11,805 bases of DNA from Alphaproteobacteria bacterium UBA2964 (lineage in GTDB: Bacteria; Pseudomonadota; Alphaproteobacteria; MPNO01; UBA2964), in the NCBI GenBank assembly GCA_002348425.1, contig DEBE01000032.1, positions 1 through 11,805 on the forward strand, written 5' to 3'. The notes beneath the pieces are model-generated. The model worked only from the letters and a program-made list of their open reading frames with translations, made no database searches and was not told the origin of the DNA. Of the stretch, positions 1 to 6,793 are shown one piece after another (positions within the stretch are counted from its first letter, which is position 1; each line of letters opens with the position of its first letter). A program made the position numbers and the translations under genes.

Positions 1-775
1 CAACACCATATTTTTCAAATAATGGCGTTGGATCTATGTTGAGATGTAATTTCGTTGTCAAAGATGGGTATTTTGCTTCGCAAAATTCTTTTGCCTCAAC
101 AAAAATAGTATTATCGTCAAAATGAAACTTTAACACATCATCCTGAGCATGATCTCGAAGAGTCCTTTTAACAATATCCAATTCTTCATAAATCAATGCT
201 GGAGTATTTTCTTTATCGCGTTTTTTGAGAATTTCATTCCAGCAATTACGATAATAATTGATTTCATATTCAAGCGTTTGACAATTTTTACCTTCTGCTG
301 CCGTCCTTAATACAAATCCTTCATTGTCTTGACGCAATTGATTGGTTAGAGACAGTAAACGCTCACGCTCTACTTCATTTGTAATTTGCCGAGAGACCGC
401 AAGGCGAGAGCTATTCGCTTCATAAACTATAAAACGTCCGGCAAGAGAAATTTCCATAGAAACCTGAGGCCCCTTTTCTCCGAATGCATCCCTCATTACC
501 TGAACACAAACACTTGCTCCCTCGACCAAACTATTATGTCTGCTTTTACTATCCGAAACATTATTGAAGGGTAAAAAACCTGATTTTCCAACTCCCAAGT
601 CAATAAAAGCCGCCCCGATACCGTTAATAACTCGTTCAACACGGCCAAGATAAACATTACCTATAATACTGCCAAAGTCTTTTCGGTCGAGAGACAAATC
701 AACCAAAGAACCATCTTCAATTGTTGCTATACGAAATTCATTTCCTTGATTTTCTATTAAAAATTCACGACCCAT
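1..775 (-). CDS. rng: Ribonuclease E/G family endoribonuclease (Rng-like), N-terminal part, runs off the left edge
   Basis: Endoribonuclease that cleaves single-stranded AU-rich RNA, acting in rRNA maturation and mRNA decay in the cytoplasm. From the ATG at 773-775 the frame stays open for 258 codons to the window edge. Residues about 36-70 form the start of the S1 RNA-binding domain (GNVYLGRVERVINGIGAAF, then FIDLG.GKSGFL), the family hallmark. R157 and T158 in VLRTAAEG match the Arg-Thr pair of the 5'-monophosphate sensor. The catalytic DNase I-like domain with its metal-binding aspartates, and the Zn-link, would lie beyond the left edge, so activity cannot be judged. A start close to the S1 domain, with no long N-terminal extension, fits RNase G or a compact RNase E. 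It starts 23 nt after the maf stop with only a weak GGAA as ribosome binding site, and the maf–rng order is typical of Alphaproteobacteria. The family call is firm; G versus E is not settled. Confidence 0.9.
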   Translation of the reverse strand, partial: MGREFLIENQGNEFRIATIEDGSLVDLSLDRKDFGSIIGNVYLGRVERVINGIGAAFIDLGVGKSGFLPFNNVSDSKSRHNSLVEGASVCVQVMRDAFGEKGPQVSMEISLAGRFIVYEANSSRLAVSRQITNEVERERLLSLTNQLRQDNEGFVLRTAAEGKNCQTLEYEINYYRNCWNEILKKRDKENTPALIYEELDIVKRTLRDHAQDDVLKFHFDDNTIFVEAKEFCEAKYPSLTTKLHLNIDPTPLFEKYGV

Positions 776-798
776 GGTTTTGGTTTTCCAATTTCTTT

Positions 799-1389
799 TT
801 ATTGTGGGAACTGGAACCCTAACCCTACAAGTATTTCATATGTTTCAGATAATGGTAATCCAACAACATTCGAATAAGAACCTTTGATAGACTTAACAAA
901 CCTAGCCGCCTGTCCCTGAATTGCATAACCACCGGCCTTATCTTTCCATTCCTGTGTCGAAAGATAAAACTTCACCTCATCAATATTTAGTCTCTTAAAT
1001 AACACTACTGTGTTAACACTACGACTAGCTAAATTTCCGTTTGGGTCCATAACACATACAGAACTTATAACACGGTGACGACGGCCAGATAAAAGTTTTA
1101 GAAAATCACTCGTTTCTGAACGGTCTGCAGGTTTTGATAATATCCGTCTTCCACATGCAACAACAGTGTCGGCCGAAATAACCCAGCGACCTTGATTCCT
1201 CTTTGCCACTACTTCCATTTTATGTTTAGCCAGACGTTCAGCCAAATTTTTCGGAGATTCCTTATTTATAGGTGTTTCTTCGATATCGGCAGGGTCTATC
1301 AAAACTGGTGAAACCCCAATTTGTTTCAATAAATCTAATCTTCTTATGGAAGCAGATGCCAATACCAAATTAGAATCTTTATCTGGCAT
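799..1389 (-). CDS. maf: Maf family nucleotide pyrophosphatase (YhdE-type, probable dTTP/UTP-active)
   Basis: Cytoplasmic nucleoside triphosphate pyrophosphatase of the Maf/HAM1 fold. Family members hydrolyse canonical or modified NTPs to NMP plus PPi and are linked to septum control. The 196-residue length is normal. Visible motifs are LVLASASIRR at 8-17 (the SxSxRR nucleotide loop), SADTVV with the catalytic Asp at D74, RILSKP with K87, LSGRRHRV at 100-107, and KAGGYAIQG with Q158, followed by GSYSNVVGLPLSETYE. The YAIQG form is that of YhdE-type dTTP/UTP enzymes; YceF-type (m7GTP) proteins have a different stretch there (FKSEG in E. coli YceF). An oddity is Ile at position 15, where most members have Pro (SPRR). 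The ATG start has a good AAGGA at 1396-1400, six bases upstream. It sits between hisD (91 nt upstream) and the ribonuclease gene. Many alphaproteobacteria carry UPF0262 and infA before maf; both are absent here. Confidence 0.93.
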   Translation of the reverse strand: MPDKDSNLVLASASIRRLDLLKQIGVSPVLIDPADIEETPINKESPKNLAERLAKHKMEVVAKRNQGRWVISADTVVACGRRILSKPADRSETSDFLKLLSGRRHRVISSVCVMDPNGNLASRSVNTVVLFKRLNIDEVKFYLSTQEWKDKAGGYAIQGQAARFVKSIKGSYSNVVGLPLSETYEILVGLGFQFPQ

Positions 1390-1480
1390 ACTTATTCCTT
1401 ACCTATAAACAACATTCTAAAATCTATCTTCAGAAAATATAAACGAATTACCAATTTAAATAATTCAAATTAGATACTAA

Positions 1481-2779
1481 TTAGGTTTGCCGACGTCTCA
1501 ATGACAAGGATAGAGCGTGTGCATGTAACCCCTCTTCATTGGCCAAGGTTTCTGCGCTATCGCAAATCTTATCAAACGAATTTTTATCACAACGAATCAC
1601 TGATGTTCTTTTTAAAAAATCTAGTACGCCCAACCCCGAGGAAAACCTCGCGTTGCCAGCTGTCGGCAGTACATGGCTTGGGCCCGCTATATAATCGCCA
1701 ACTGCTTCAGGTGTAAAAACACCAAGAAATATTGCTCCAGCATTTCTCACATTTTTTAATATTATATCGGGATTTTCAACCGCTAGTTCCAAATGTTCAG
1801 GTGCTAATCGATCAATAAGACCCGCAACATCATATAAGTTTTCGACGATTATTATTGTACCATTTTTATCCCAACTGCTTCGGGCAATTGGTTCGCGAGG
1901 TAAAGTAATCAGTTGCTCTTCGATGGTCTCAGTTACAGTGGCAGCAAAAGGTTCGCTATCACAAATTAGAATAGGTTGCGCATTTTCATCATGTTCTGCC
2001 TGTGAGAGTAAATCCGATGCAATCCAACTGGGGTTATTGCTTGAATCAGCCACAACTAAAATTTCTGATGGACCCGCAATCATATCGATACCAACAAGTC
2101 CAAAAACTTTACGTTTAGCCAACGCCACATAAGCGTTTCCCGGCCCGACAATTTTATCTACTGGCCTTATAGTTTCTGTTCCATAGGCTAATGCGCCGAT
2201 GGCCTGGGCACCACCCATACGATAAATTTCATCTACACCGGAAATAGAAGCTGCCGCTAGAACTGAAGAATTCAAATGCCCATCCGGTGCAGGAACTACC
2301 ATAACTACCCTCTCAACACCGGCTACCCTCGCTGGAACCACATTCATCAACACAGAACTTGGGTAAGATGCCCGCCCGCCGGGTACGTAAACACCAACTG
2401 AAGACATCGATGTCCACCTAGAACCCAAATTTACCCCCTCTTCATCAACATAGTCGTAGTCTTCAGGTAACTGTTTTTTATGATAAGTCTCTATTCGCAT
2501 TTTGGCGTGCGTTAAAGCGGCCACAATTTCATTTGGACAACTCGATATTGCTTTTTCAATTTCCTCTTGTTCAATTCTCAAATCAAAGGAGTTGGACAAT
2601 TCTAAACGATCAAATTCTTTTGTATAACTTAAGATAGCCTCGTCACCATTTTTCCTTACACTATTGAGAATAGAACATACTGAATAATCAATCTCTTCAT
2701 CTATTTCATGGCGAGAAATAACTAAATTTTGCAGCTGTTCTTCGTAATCTTTGTCCATGAAATTGATTTTATTAACCAT
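1481..2779 (-). CDS. hisD: Histidinol dehydrogenase
   Basis: Zn-dependent enzyme that oxidises L-histidinol to L-histidine in two NAD+-dependent steps, the end of histidine biosynthesis. At 432 residues it is full length. The E. coli active-site set is visible: zinc ligands Q260 and H263 in [13 protein letters not shown]362 in [13 protein letters not shown] and H421 in GLHAHALS, and the general bases E328 and H329 in APEHLEL. The nucleotide-binding part shows [17 protein letters not shown] (211-227) and [15 protein letters not shown] (231-245). Its ATG lies inside the end of hisG (8-nt overlap), implying translational coupling; AGGG about 13 nt upstream may help. An in-frame Met at codon 8 is an alternative start. 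Having hisG and hisD together gives the first and last steps of the pathway, while the other his genes must be elsewhere. No catalytic residue looks missing. Confidence 0.97.
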   Translation of the reverse strand: MVNKINFMDKDYEEQLQNLVISRHEIDEEIDYSVCSILNSVRKNGDEAILSYTKEFDRLELSNSFDLRIEQEEIEKAISSCPNEIVAALTHAKMRIETYHKKQLPEDYDYVDEEGVNLGSRWTSMSSVGVYVPGGRASYPSSVLMNVVPARVAGVERVVMVVPAPDGHLNSSVLAAASISGVDEIYRMGGAQAIGALAYGTETIRPVDKIVGPGNAYVALAKRKVFGLVGIDMIAGPSEILVVADSSNNPSWIASDLLSQAEHDENAQPILICDSEPFAATVTETIEEQLITLPREPIARSSWDKNGTIIIVENLYDVAGLIDRLAPEHLELAVENPDIILKNVRNAGAIFLGVFTPEAVGDYIAGPSHVLPTAGNARFSSGLGVLDFLKRTSVIRCDKNSFDKICDSAETLANEEGLHAHALSLSLRRRQT

Positions 2780-3446
2780 TTACGGCTTCCCTTATCCTCT
2801 CAACCCATTTTCCGAGTAGTTCCGGTTTTGTTTTAAGCGCAGCGCGATTGACTACTAAGCGTGAACTAACGTCCGCTATATGTTCGACTTCAACCAACCC
2901 ATTCTCTTTCAGAGTCTTACCTGTATCGACTAGGTCAACAATTCGTCTCGCCAGCCCAAGCTTAGGTGCAAGCTCCATCGCCCCATTCAATTTAATACAT
3001 TCTGCCTGGACCCCCCTAGCGGCAAAATGCTGCTTGGTAACTTCCGGATATTTTGTAGCTACGGAAACATGGCTCCAACGCGCTGGGTCATCGTCTTCTT
3101 TCAATTCTAATGGCTGCGCAACCATCATTCTACATTTGCCAATTTTTAGATCTAGAGGAGAATAATTTTCTGGATAATCAAACTCCATAAGAACATCGCT
3201 GCCAGCGACTCCTATATGAGCTGCTCCAAACGCAACAAAAGTAGCTACATCAAAGCTTCGCACGCGTATGATATTTAGCCCACTTACATTTGTTTGAAAT
3301 ATTAAACGACGGTCTCCATTATCATGAAAACTACTTTCAGGTTTTACGCCTGCCCTCTCCAATAACGGCAGCGCTTCATTTAAAATCCTGCCCTTAGGAA
3401 GGGCAAGTATAAGTTTTAATTTTTCTTCCAACAATCTACATAACAC
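2772..3446 (-). CDS. hisG: ATP phosphoribosyltransferase, short form (HisG_S)
   Basis: Catalyses condensation of ATP and PRPP to phosphoribosyl-ATP, the committed step of histidine synthesis. At 224 residues it is the short form: the core [10 protein letters not shown] (12-21), GSDVL (82-86), VATKYP (129-134) and the PRPP loop [14 protein letters not shown] (171-184) are present, and the protein ends soon after, without the C-terminal ACT-like regulatory domain of long HisG. Short HisG enzymes normally work as a complex with HisZ, a histidyl-tRNA synthetase paralogue; no hisZ is in this window, so its presence elsewhere is inferred. The start is uncertain. The GTG at 3444-3446 gives ten residues before the conserved KLILALPKG, with AAGGA (3466-3470) 19 nt away, rather far. 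TTG codons 5 and 6 are alternatives. It begins 16 nt after the DUF2948 gene and overlaps hisD by 8 nt. Confidence 0.94.
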   Translation of the reverse strand: MLCRLLEEKLKLILALPKGRILNEALPLLERAGVKPESSFHDNGDRRLIFQTNVSGLNIIRVRSFDVATFVAFGAAHIGVAGSDVLMEFDYPENYSPLDLKIGKCRMMVAQPLELKEDDDPARWSHVSVATKYPEVTKQHFAARGVQAECIKLNGAMELAPKLGLARRIVDLVDTGKTLKENGLVEVEHIADVSSRLVVNRAALKTKPELLGKWVERIREAVNG

Positions 3447-3462
3447 AGCATTTTAAGCTCTG

Positions 3463-3909
3463 TTATCCTTTCTCGAGTCTATGTTCAGGTCGCCATTTTG
3501 TTGGCCACGGTGAATCCAAGTCCTGCAAATGACATAAAATTTCATCTATCTCTAGTCTCACTTCAATACCTGCAGAAAAAGACATGTCGATAATTTTTTC
3601 TTCTGCCACGATAGAAAGAAGCGAGATTATTTGAGATTTTCTGTATTGGTCTAATCCCTTCTGCCGCACGGCAGTAACTGTGTCAAAACAAATCCCACAG
3701 TGAACCCGCTCATAACCTACGATACCCTCTGGTTTTTTTTCTCTATTATCTTCCCATCGAAACCGATTTGCGACAAATGCGAAGCGGGATTCCTTTTTTA
3801 AGAAAAGCATTTCATTTACAGCAATCAGAGAATCCTGCAAAACGGTGGAGATAACAGACAGGTCTTCTTTGTCATTAGCTCTCAATTTCAAGAGTTGACC
3901 TTTGGTCAT
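3463..3909 (-). CDS. DUF2948 family protein (function unknown)
   Basis: A 148-residue soluble protein matching the DUF2948 pattern from memory: an N-terminal [20 protein letters not shown] segment (7-26), a central [18 protein letters not shown] (36-53), a short [21 protein letters not shown] strand segment (about 65-85), and a C-terminal [18 protein letters not shown] block ending in [15 protein letters not shown]. No signal peptide, membrane segment or recognisable catalytic motif is visible. The family has no established biochemical role. Its ATG overlaps the murA stop as ATGA (3906-3909), so the two are almost certainly co-translated, and hisG follows after 16 nt. Linkage to murA is recurrent in Alphaproteobacteria, which hints at, but does not show, a role linked to envelope or cell-cycle housekeeping. 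There are three cysteines in the domain (C72, C74, C126) but no paired metal-site motif. Confidence 0.88.
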   Translation of the reverse strand: MTKGQLLKLRANDKEDLSVISTVLQDSLIAVNEMLFLKKESRFAFVANRFRWEDNREKKPEGIVGYERVHCGICFDTVTAVRQKGLDQYRKSQIISLLSIVAEEKIIDMSFSAGIEVRLEIDEILCHLQDLDSPWPTKWRPEHRLEKG

Positions 3910-5189
3910 ACATCAAGCCTCTCAATATTTGCTCCACAGGCAGCAAGCTTTTCTTCAATTCTTTCGTAACCACGATCAATATGGTAAACGCGATTAACCG
4001 TTGTTTCGCCTTTAGCCACAAGGCCCGCTAAAACCAACGAAGCTGACGCCCTCAAATCAGTTGCCATCACGGGTGCTCCAATCAACTCTCCAACACCTCG
4101 GACTAGTGATGATGCACCATGCACAGTTACATTAGCTCCCATACGAGCAAGTTCAGGAATATGCATAAAACGATTTTCAAAAATCGATTCGGTGATCATC
4201 GCAGCCCCTTCCGCAATACTCATTAAAGCTGTCATCTGCGCTTGTAGGTCCGTTGGAAAGCCCGGAAATGGTTCTGTCATTACATCCACACCTTTAAGTT
4301 TCCCATTACGTTTGACTTGGATACCACCTTCAGTTTTTTGAACAGAAACACCCGCTTCACCAAGTTTATCCAACACAGCCTGAAGTAATTCCATTCTGGG
4401 ACCTTTTAAAATTATATCGCCTCCGGTTAACGCTGCAGCCATCGCATAAGTTCCGGCTTCTATGCGATCGGGAACAACGATATGTTCCGTTCCAGATAGT
4501 GTCCTCTGACCTTGTATAACCAAAGTATCGGTGCCTATCCCATTAATTTTAGCGCCCATCTTAATTAGACATTCTGCTAGATCACCGACTTCGGGCTCGC
4601 GAGCAACATTGGTCAAGACTGTTTCTCCATTAGCCAGACAAGCAGCCATAAGTAGATTTTCAGTAGCTCCTACAGAAACTATAGGAAAAGTAAATTTTGT
4701 CCCTTTTAAACCATGCGGCGCTGAAGCAGTAACATAGCCCTCTTCCATTTGAATTTTTACACCCAGTTGGCTTAGACCCTTAAGATGAAGGTCAACGGGA
4801 CGGGCACCTATAGCGCAACCTCCCGGTAAAGAAACCCGTGCCTCTCCCGTTCTAGCCAACAATGGCCCTAAAACAAGTATTGAAGCCCTCATCCGACGAA
4901 CCAATTCATATGGAGCCGTTGTATTTTTAATTTTCGAAGCTTTAAGTTTAAGAGCCCTTCCGGTATGACCGCCATCTCCCGCCTCACCCGTCATACTAAT
5001 GTTAACACCATGATGGGTTAAAAGGTTAGCCATAGTACTAATATCAGCTAGATGCGGTAAATTATGCAGAACAATTGGGGCATCTGTTAATAGACTAGCT
5101 GCCATAAGCGGTAACGCCGCATTTTTTGCCCCACTTATTTGAATACATCCAAAGAGAGGACTGCCGCCTTTTATTAGAATTTTATCCAT
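3906..5189 (-). CDS. murA: UDP-N-acetylglucosamine 1-carboxyvinyltransferase (MurA)
   Basis: Transfers enolpyruvate from PEP to UDP-GlcNAc, the first committed step of peptidoglycan precursor synthesis in the cytoplasm. The protein is full length (427 residues) with the EPT inside-out barrel fold. Key residues are in place: K22 and N23 in [17 protein letters not shown], the catalytic loop Cys C125 in [20 protein letters not shown]314 in [12 protein letters not shown], and the C-terminal [13 protein letters not shown] (403-415) with R406. The Cys in the loop is the fosfomycin-sensitive form; resistant MurA proteins usually carry Asp there. The ATG has AAGGGA at 5201-5206 as its Shine-Dalgarno, 11 nt upstream. 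It follows the 43-codon gene by 108 nt and overlaps the DUF2948 gene by 4 nt. A single copy is seen here and all motifs are intact, so it is likely essential. Confidence 0.97.
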   Translation of the reverse strand: MDKILIKGGSPLFGCIQISGAKNAALPLMAASLLTDAPIVLHNLPHLADISTMANLLTHHGVNISMTGEAGDGGHTGRALKLKASKIKNTTAPYELVRRMRASILVLGPLLARTGEARVSLPGGCAIGARPVDLHLKGLSQLGVKIQMEEGYVTASAPHGLKGTKFTFPIVSVGATENLLMAACLANGETVLTNVAREPEVGDLAECLIKMGAKINGIGTDTLVIQGQRTLSGTEHIVVPDRIEAGTYAMAAALTGGDIILKGPRMELLQAVLDKLGEAGVSVQKTEGGIQVKRNGKLKGVDVMTEPFPGFPTDLQAQMTALMSIAEGAAMITESIFENRFMHIPELARMGANVTVHGASSLVRGVGELIGAPVMATDLRASASLVLAGLVAKGETTVNRVYHIDRGYERIEEKLAACGANIERLDV

Positions 5190-5297
5190 ACTGAGGTGGA
5201 TCCCTTAATTTTAAAACTCATTGGAATGGGTTTAACAAAAAGACTTAGAGAATAGTAGACTTTAAAATCGACAAAACATTTACTCACATCCCGATTT

Positions 5298-5429
5298 TTA
5301 ATTATCGATGTTTTCAAACTCCTTTCTTTCACGCTTTTGTTTTTTTCGACGAAGTAAGTTAGTTCGTAATGCTGCAGAACGCCTTCGACTTTTCTCATCA
5401 TATTTTTGAGTAGAAACCGACTTGCTCAT
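5298..5429 (-). CDS. Small basic protein of 43 residues upstream of murA (function unknown)
   Basis: A 43-codon frame begins at the ATG at 5427-5429 and ends at a TAA at 5298-5300. The product is highly basic: an N-terminal MSKSVSTQKYDEKSRRRSAA, a central helix-like ALRTNLLRRKKQKRERKE rich in Arg and Lys, and a short acidic tail (FENIDN). From memory, alphaproteobacterial genomes often carry a short protein with a similar ALRxNLxRRKxQxR core near murA, which is why I prefer this frame to the longer overlapping 75-codon frame (5174-5401). That longer frame runs into murA and has no family-like sequence. A GAGGA about 16 nt upstream is a loosely spaced ribosome binding site. A likely promoter lies 60-70 nt upstream, so this may be the first gene of the murA operon. 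The charge suggests nucleic acid or ribosome binding, which is inference only. Confidence 0.62.
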   Translation of the reverse strand: MSKSVSTQKYDEKSRRRSAALRTNLLRRKKQKRERKEFENIDN

Positions 5430-5491
5430 TTTTTTGATTTTCTTATCCTCAATTCAAATACATCAATTCGTTAAGCCACATTTAAATAAAT

Positions 5492-5500
5492 ATTATCACA
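5492..5500 (-). promoter_or_regulatory. Candidate extended -10 promoter for the 43-codon gene and murA operon
   Basis: On the minus strand the sequence reads TGTGATAAT, an extended -10 (TGn) plus a 5/6 match to TATAAT. The matching -35 position, about 17 nt upstream, is poor (3/6), as is common for extended -10 promoters. It would start transcription near 5485, giving a leader of roughly 55 nt before the 43-codon gene. It is the best leftward promoter I can see before this operon, but such motifs are frequent in AT-rich DNA. Confidence 0.38.
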
Positions 5501-5525
5501 TTAGTTATTAACTTTGTTGTTTTAT

Positions 5526-5549
5526 TGCATGGACATGCCTGTCATGGCA
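5526..5549 (+). repeat. Imperfect inverted repeat upstream of tRNA-Thr
   Basis: TGCATGGACA (5526-5535) and TGTCATGGCA (5540-5549) are near-complementary arms around a TGCC loop. About nine pairs form if one base is bulged on each side. It lies 23 nt before the tRNA gene and about 25 nt upstream of the candidate leftward -10. It is not followed by a T-run on either strand, so it is not a plain intrinsic terminator. It could be an operator or part of the tRNA promoter region; the function is unknown. Confidence 0.35.
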
Positions 5550-5572
5550 TTGTAAGCCCCTCACACTTAGAA

Positions 5573-5647
5573 GCCGCCGTAACTCAGGGGTAGAGTACTC
5601 CCTTGGTAAGGGAGAAGTCGTGAGTTCGAATCTCACCGGCGGCACCA
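5573..5647 (+). tRNA. tRNA-Thr (anticodon GGT)
   Basis: A complete cloverleaf of 75 nt. The acceptor stem is GCCGCCG (5573-5579) paired with CGGCGGC (5637-5643). The D stem is ACTC/GAGT with loop AGGGGTA. The anticodon stem is CTCCC/GGGAG with loop TTGGTAA, placing anticodon GGT at 5605-5607, which reads ACC and ACU threonine codons. The variable loop is AAGTC and the T arm is GTGAG TTCGAAT CTCAC. Discriminator A5644 is followed by an encoded CCA at 5645-5647. A mild oddity is an A10-U25 pair at the base of the D stem where G10-C25 is usual. The gene is transcribed rightward, between a leftward operon on its left and the leftward selU gene on its right, so it must have its own promoter, which I could not place with confidence. 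Confidence 0.97.
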
Positions 5648-5717
5648 TACTGTTCTATGAATACGAGCATTTTCAAAGTTTTAAAAAATTTAAACCTATT
5701 AATAAGAGGAGTTTCAA

Positions 5718-6767
5718 TTATCGATATTTAGAATTTATGTCATCGATAGTTGCTGAAAGAACCGCATCACTTATATCTTGATGATTATATTCAAAAATTG
5801 TCTTCCTATTATTGTTATTTAAACTTTTATCGTAGGCAGGATCATAATGAAACTTCAACAAATCATAAGAAAGTTCTTTCCATAAAGAATTTTTAATTAG
5901 GAAACGCCAATGTCGAGTGCGATTTTGATCGTCCCGGCCTGGAATTTTTTCTATTAATTTTTCTAATCGCTCTTTATCCTTGGTAAGGTGTTTATACTTT
6001 TTAGATAGATAATATGCACGACAGTTACGCGGCGCTTTTATGGTTATTTGAGGTGAGGTTTTTATAAATTTCCAAAGCACAATTGGTATCTGTCGTTGAC
6101 CAATCTTCTGACTTTCCGATTCTAAAAATACAGGTTTGTGGGGTTCAAAATGTCTAAGCCTATCCATAATAAGAGTCTCAAATCTTTTCTGACTCGGTTG
6201 TTCAATTTTTTCCAACTTCCCTAATAAAGACCCTCGATGAGACGCGAGCTTTTCTAGATCTAAGACCTGTGCTCCATATTCTTCCAGGCCGAGTAAAATA
6301 TCTGTTTTTCTGTTACCCGTACGACCGGCAACTACAATGTAGGAAAAATCCTTAACTAATTTCTCAGTTTTACTAATAACCGATCGGCGATAGGCTTTAT
6401 AACCACCTTTTAAAACAAATGTGCGCCAACCTATTTCACTACAAACAAGGGCAAATGATTTGGACCTCTGCCCCCCCCTCCAACAATAGACTAGGGGCCT
6501 AAAGTCTCGACCCATGTTTTCTAGGGTATTCTGAATGTGATTAGATATGTTTCGAGCCACAAAGGCCGCACCTAACTTGCGCGCTTCGAAAGGCGAAAGG
6601 TTATTATGCCTTGTCCCTATAATTTGACGCTCTTCATCGGATAATACCGGTAAGCTTATGGCCTCAGGAATATGATCTTCTCTGAATTCGCTAGGCGATC
6701 GTACGTCAATAATTAAATCGTAATTTTTGGTATCCCAAACATCTACATATTTAATCGGAGCACTCAT
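5718..6767 (-). CDS. selU: tRNA 2-selenouridine synthase (SelU/MnmH)
   Basis: Converts 5-substituted 2-thiouridine at the wobble position of tRNA Lys, Glu and Gln to 2-selenouridine using selenophosphate, via a geranylated intermediate. The 349-residue protein has an N-terminal rhodanese domain: LIIDVRSPSEFREDHIP (18-34), then YCWRGGQRSKSFA with the catalytic Cys C95. The P-loop domain follows: VVAGRTGNRKTD (145-156), VLDLEKLASHRGSLLG (168-183), PSQKRFE (191-197) and VFLESESQKIGQRQIP (213-228). These blocks are diagnostic for the family. The anomaly is the Walker A motif GRTGNRKT (148-155): Arg153 (codon AGA) replaces the invariant Gly just before the Lys, while K154 and T155 remain. The motif may be altered in nucleotide binding. 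selD is not in the window. It starts 26 nt after the hydroxylase homologue, without a clear Shine-Dalgarno, and ends convergently with the tRNA-Thr gene. Confidence 0.93.
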   Translation of the reverse strand: MSAPIKYVDVWDTKNYDLIIDVRSPSEFREDHIPEAISLPVLSDEERQIIGTRHNNLSPFEARKLGAAFVARNISNHIQNTLENMGRDFRPLVYCWRGGQRSKSFALVCSEIGWRTFVLKGGYKAYRRSVISKTEKLVKDFSYIVVAGRTGNRKTDILLGLEEYGAQVLDLEKLASHRGSLLGKLEKIEQPSQKRFETLIMDRLRHFEPHKPVFLESESQKIGQRQIPIVLWKFIKTSPQITIKAPRNCRAYYLSKKYKHLTKDKERLEKLIEKIPGRDDQNRTRHWRFLIKNSLWKELSYDLLKFHYDPAYDKSLNNNNRKTIFEYNHQDISDAVLSATIDDINSKYR

Positions 6768-6793
6768 AAGTATTTGTCTTTCGAGGGTATTTT

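Noticed and set aside
386..574. A 62-codon rightward frame inside the ribonuclease gene
   Set aside because: It is antisense to well-conserved ribonuclease E/G coding sequence and has no family features.
1390..1480. Possible small gene or terminator between hisD and maf
   Set aside because: No start codon with an open frame of useful length and no stable hairpin; only a CTAATTAG palindrome and the maf ribosome binding site are seen.
3416..3451. An 11-codon mini-frame (ATG at 3449-3451) overlapping the hisG start, considered as a his attenuation leader
   Set aside because: It contains no histidine codons, has no terminator/antiterminator hairpins after it, and overlaps the hisG coding start.
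5174..5401. A 75-codon leftward frame overlapping the murA start
   Set aside because: It runs 16 nt into murA, has no recognisable family features, and overlaps in another frame the 43-codon gene whose basic core resembles known alphaproteobacterial small proteins.
5678..5695. AT-only hairpin between tRNA-Thr and selU as a bidirectional terminator
   Set aside because: The stem has one GC pair and a bulge, too weak for an intrinsic terminator; the T-rich look is background composition.
5300..5725. Direct repeat AATTATCGAT (5300-5309 and 5716-5725) flanking the tRNA, considered as attachment-site remnants
   Set aside because: Only 10 bp, AT-rich, not part of the tRNA 3' end, and no integrase or mobile gene lies between or beside the copies.
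5573..6767. Functional link between tRNA-Thr and the adjacent tRNA-modifying SelU
   Set aside because: SelU acts on tRNA Lys, Glu and Gln with U34; this tRNA has G34, so adjacency is probably coincidental.
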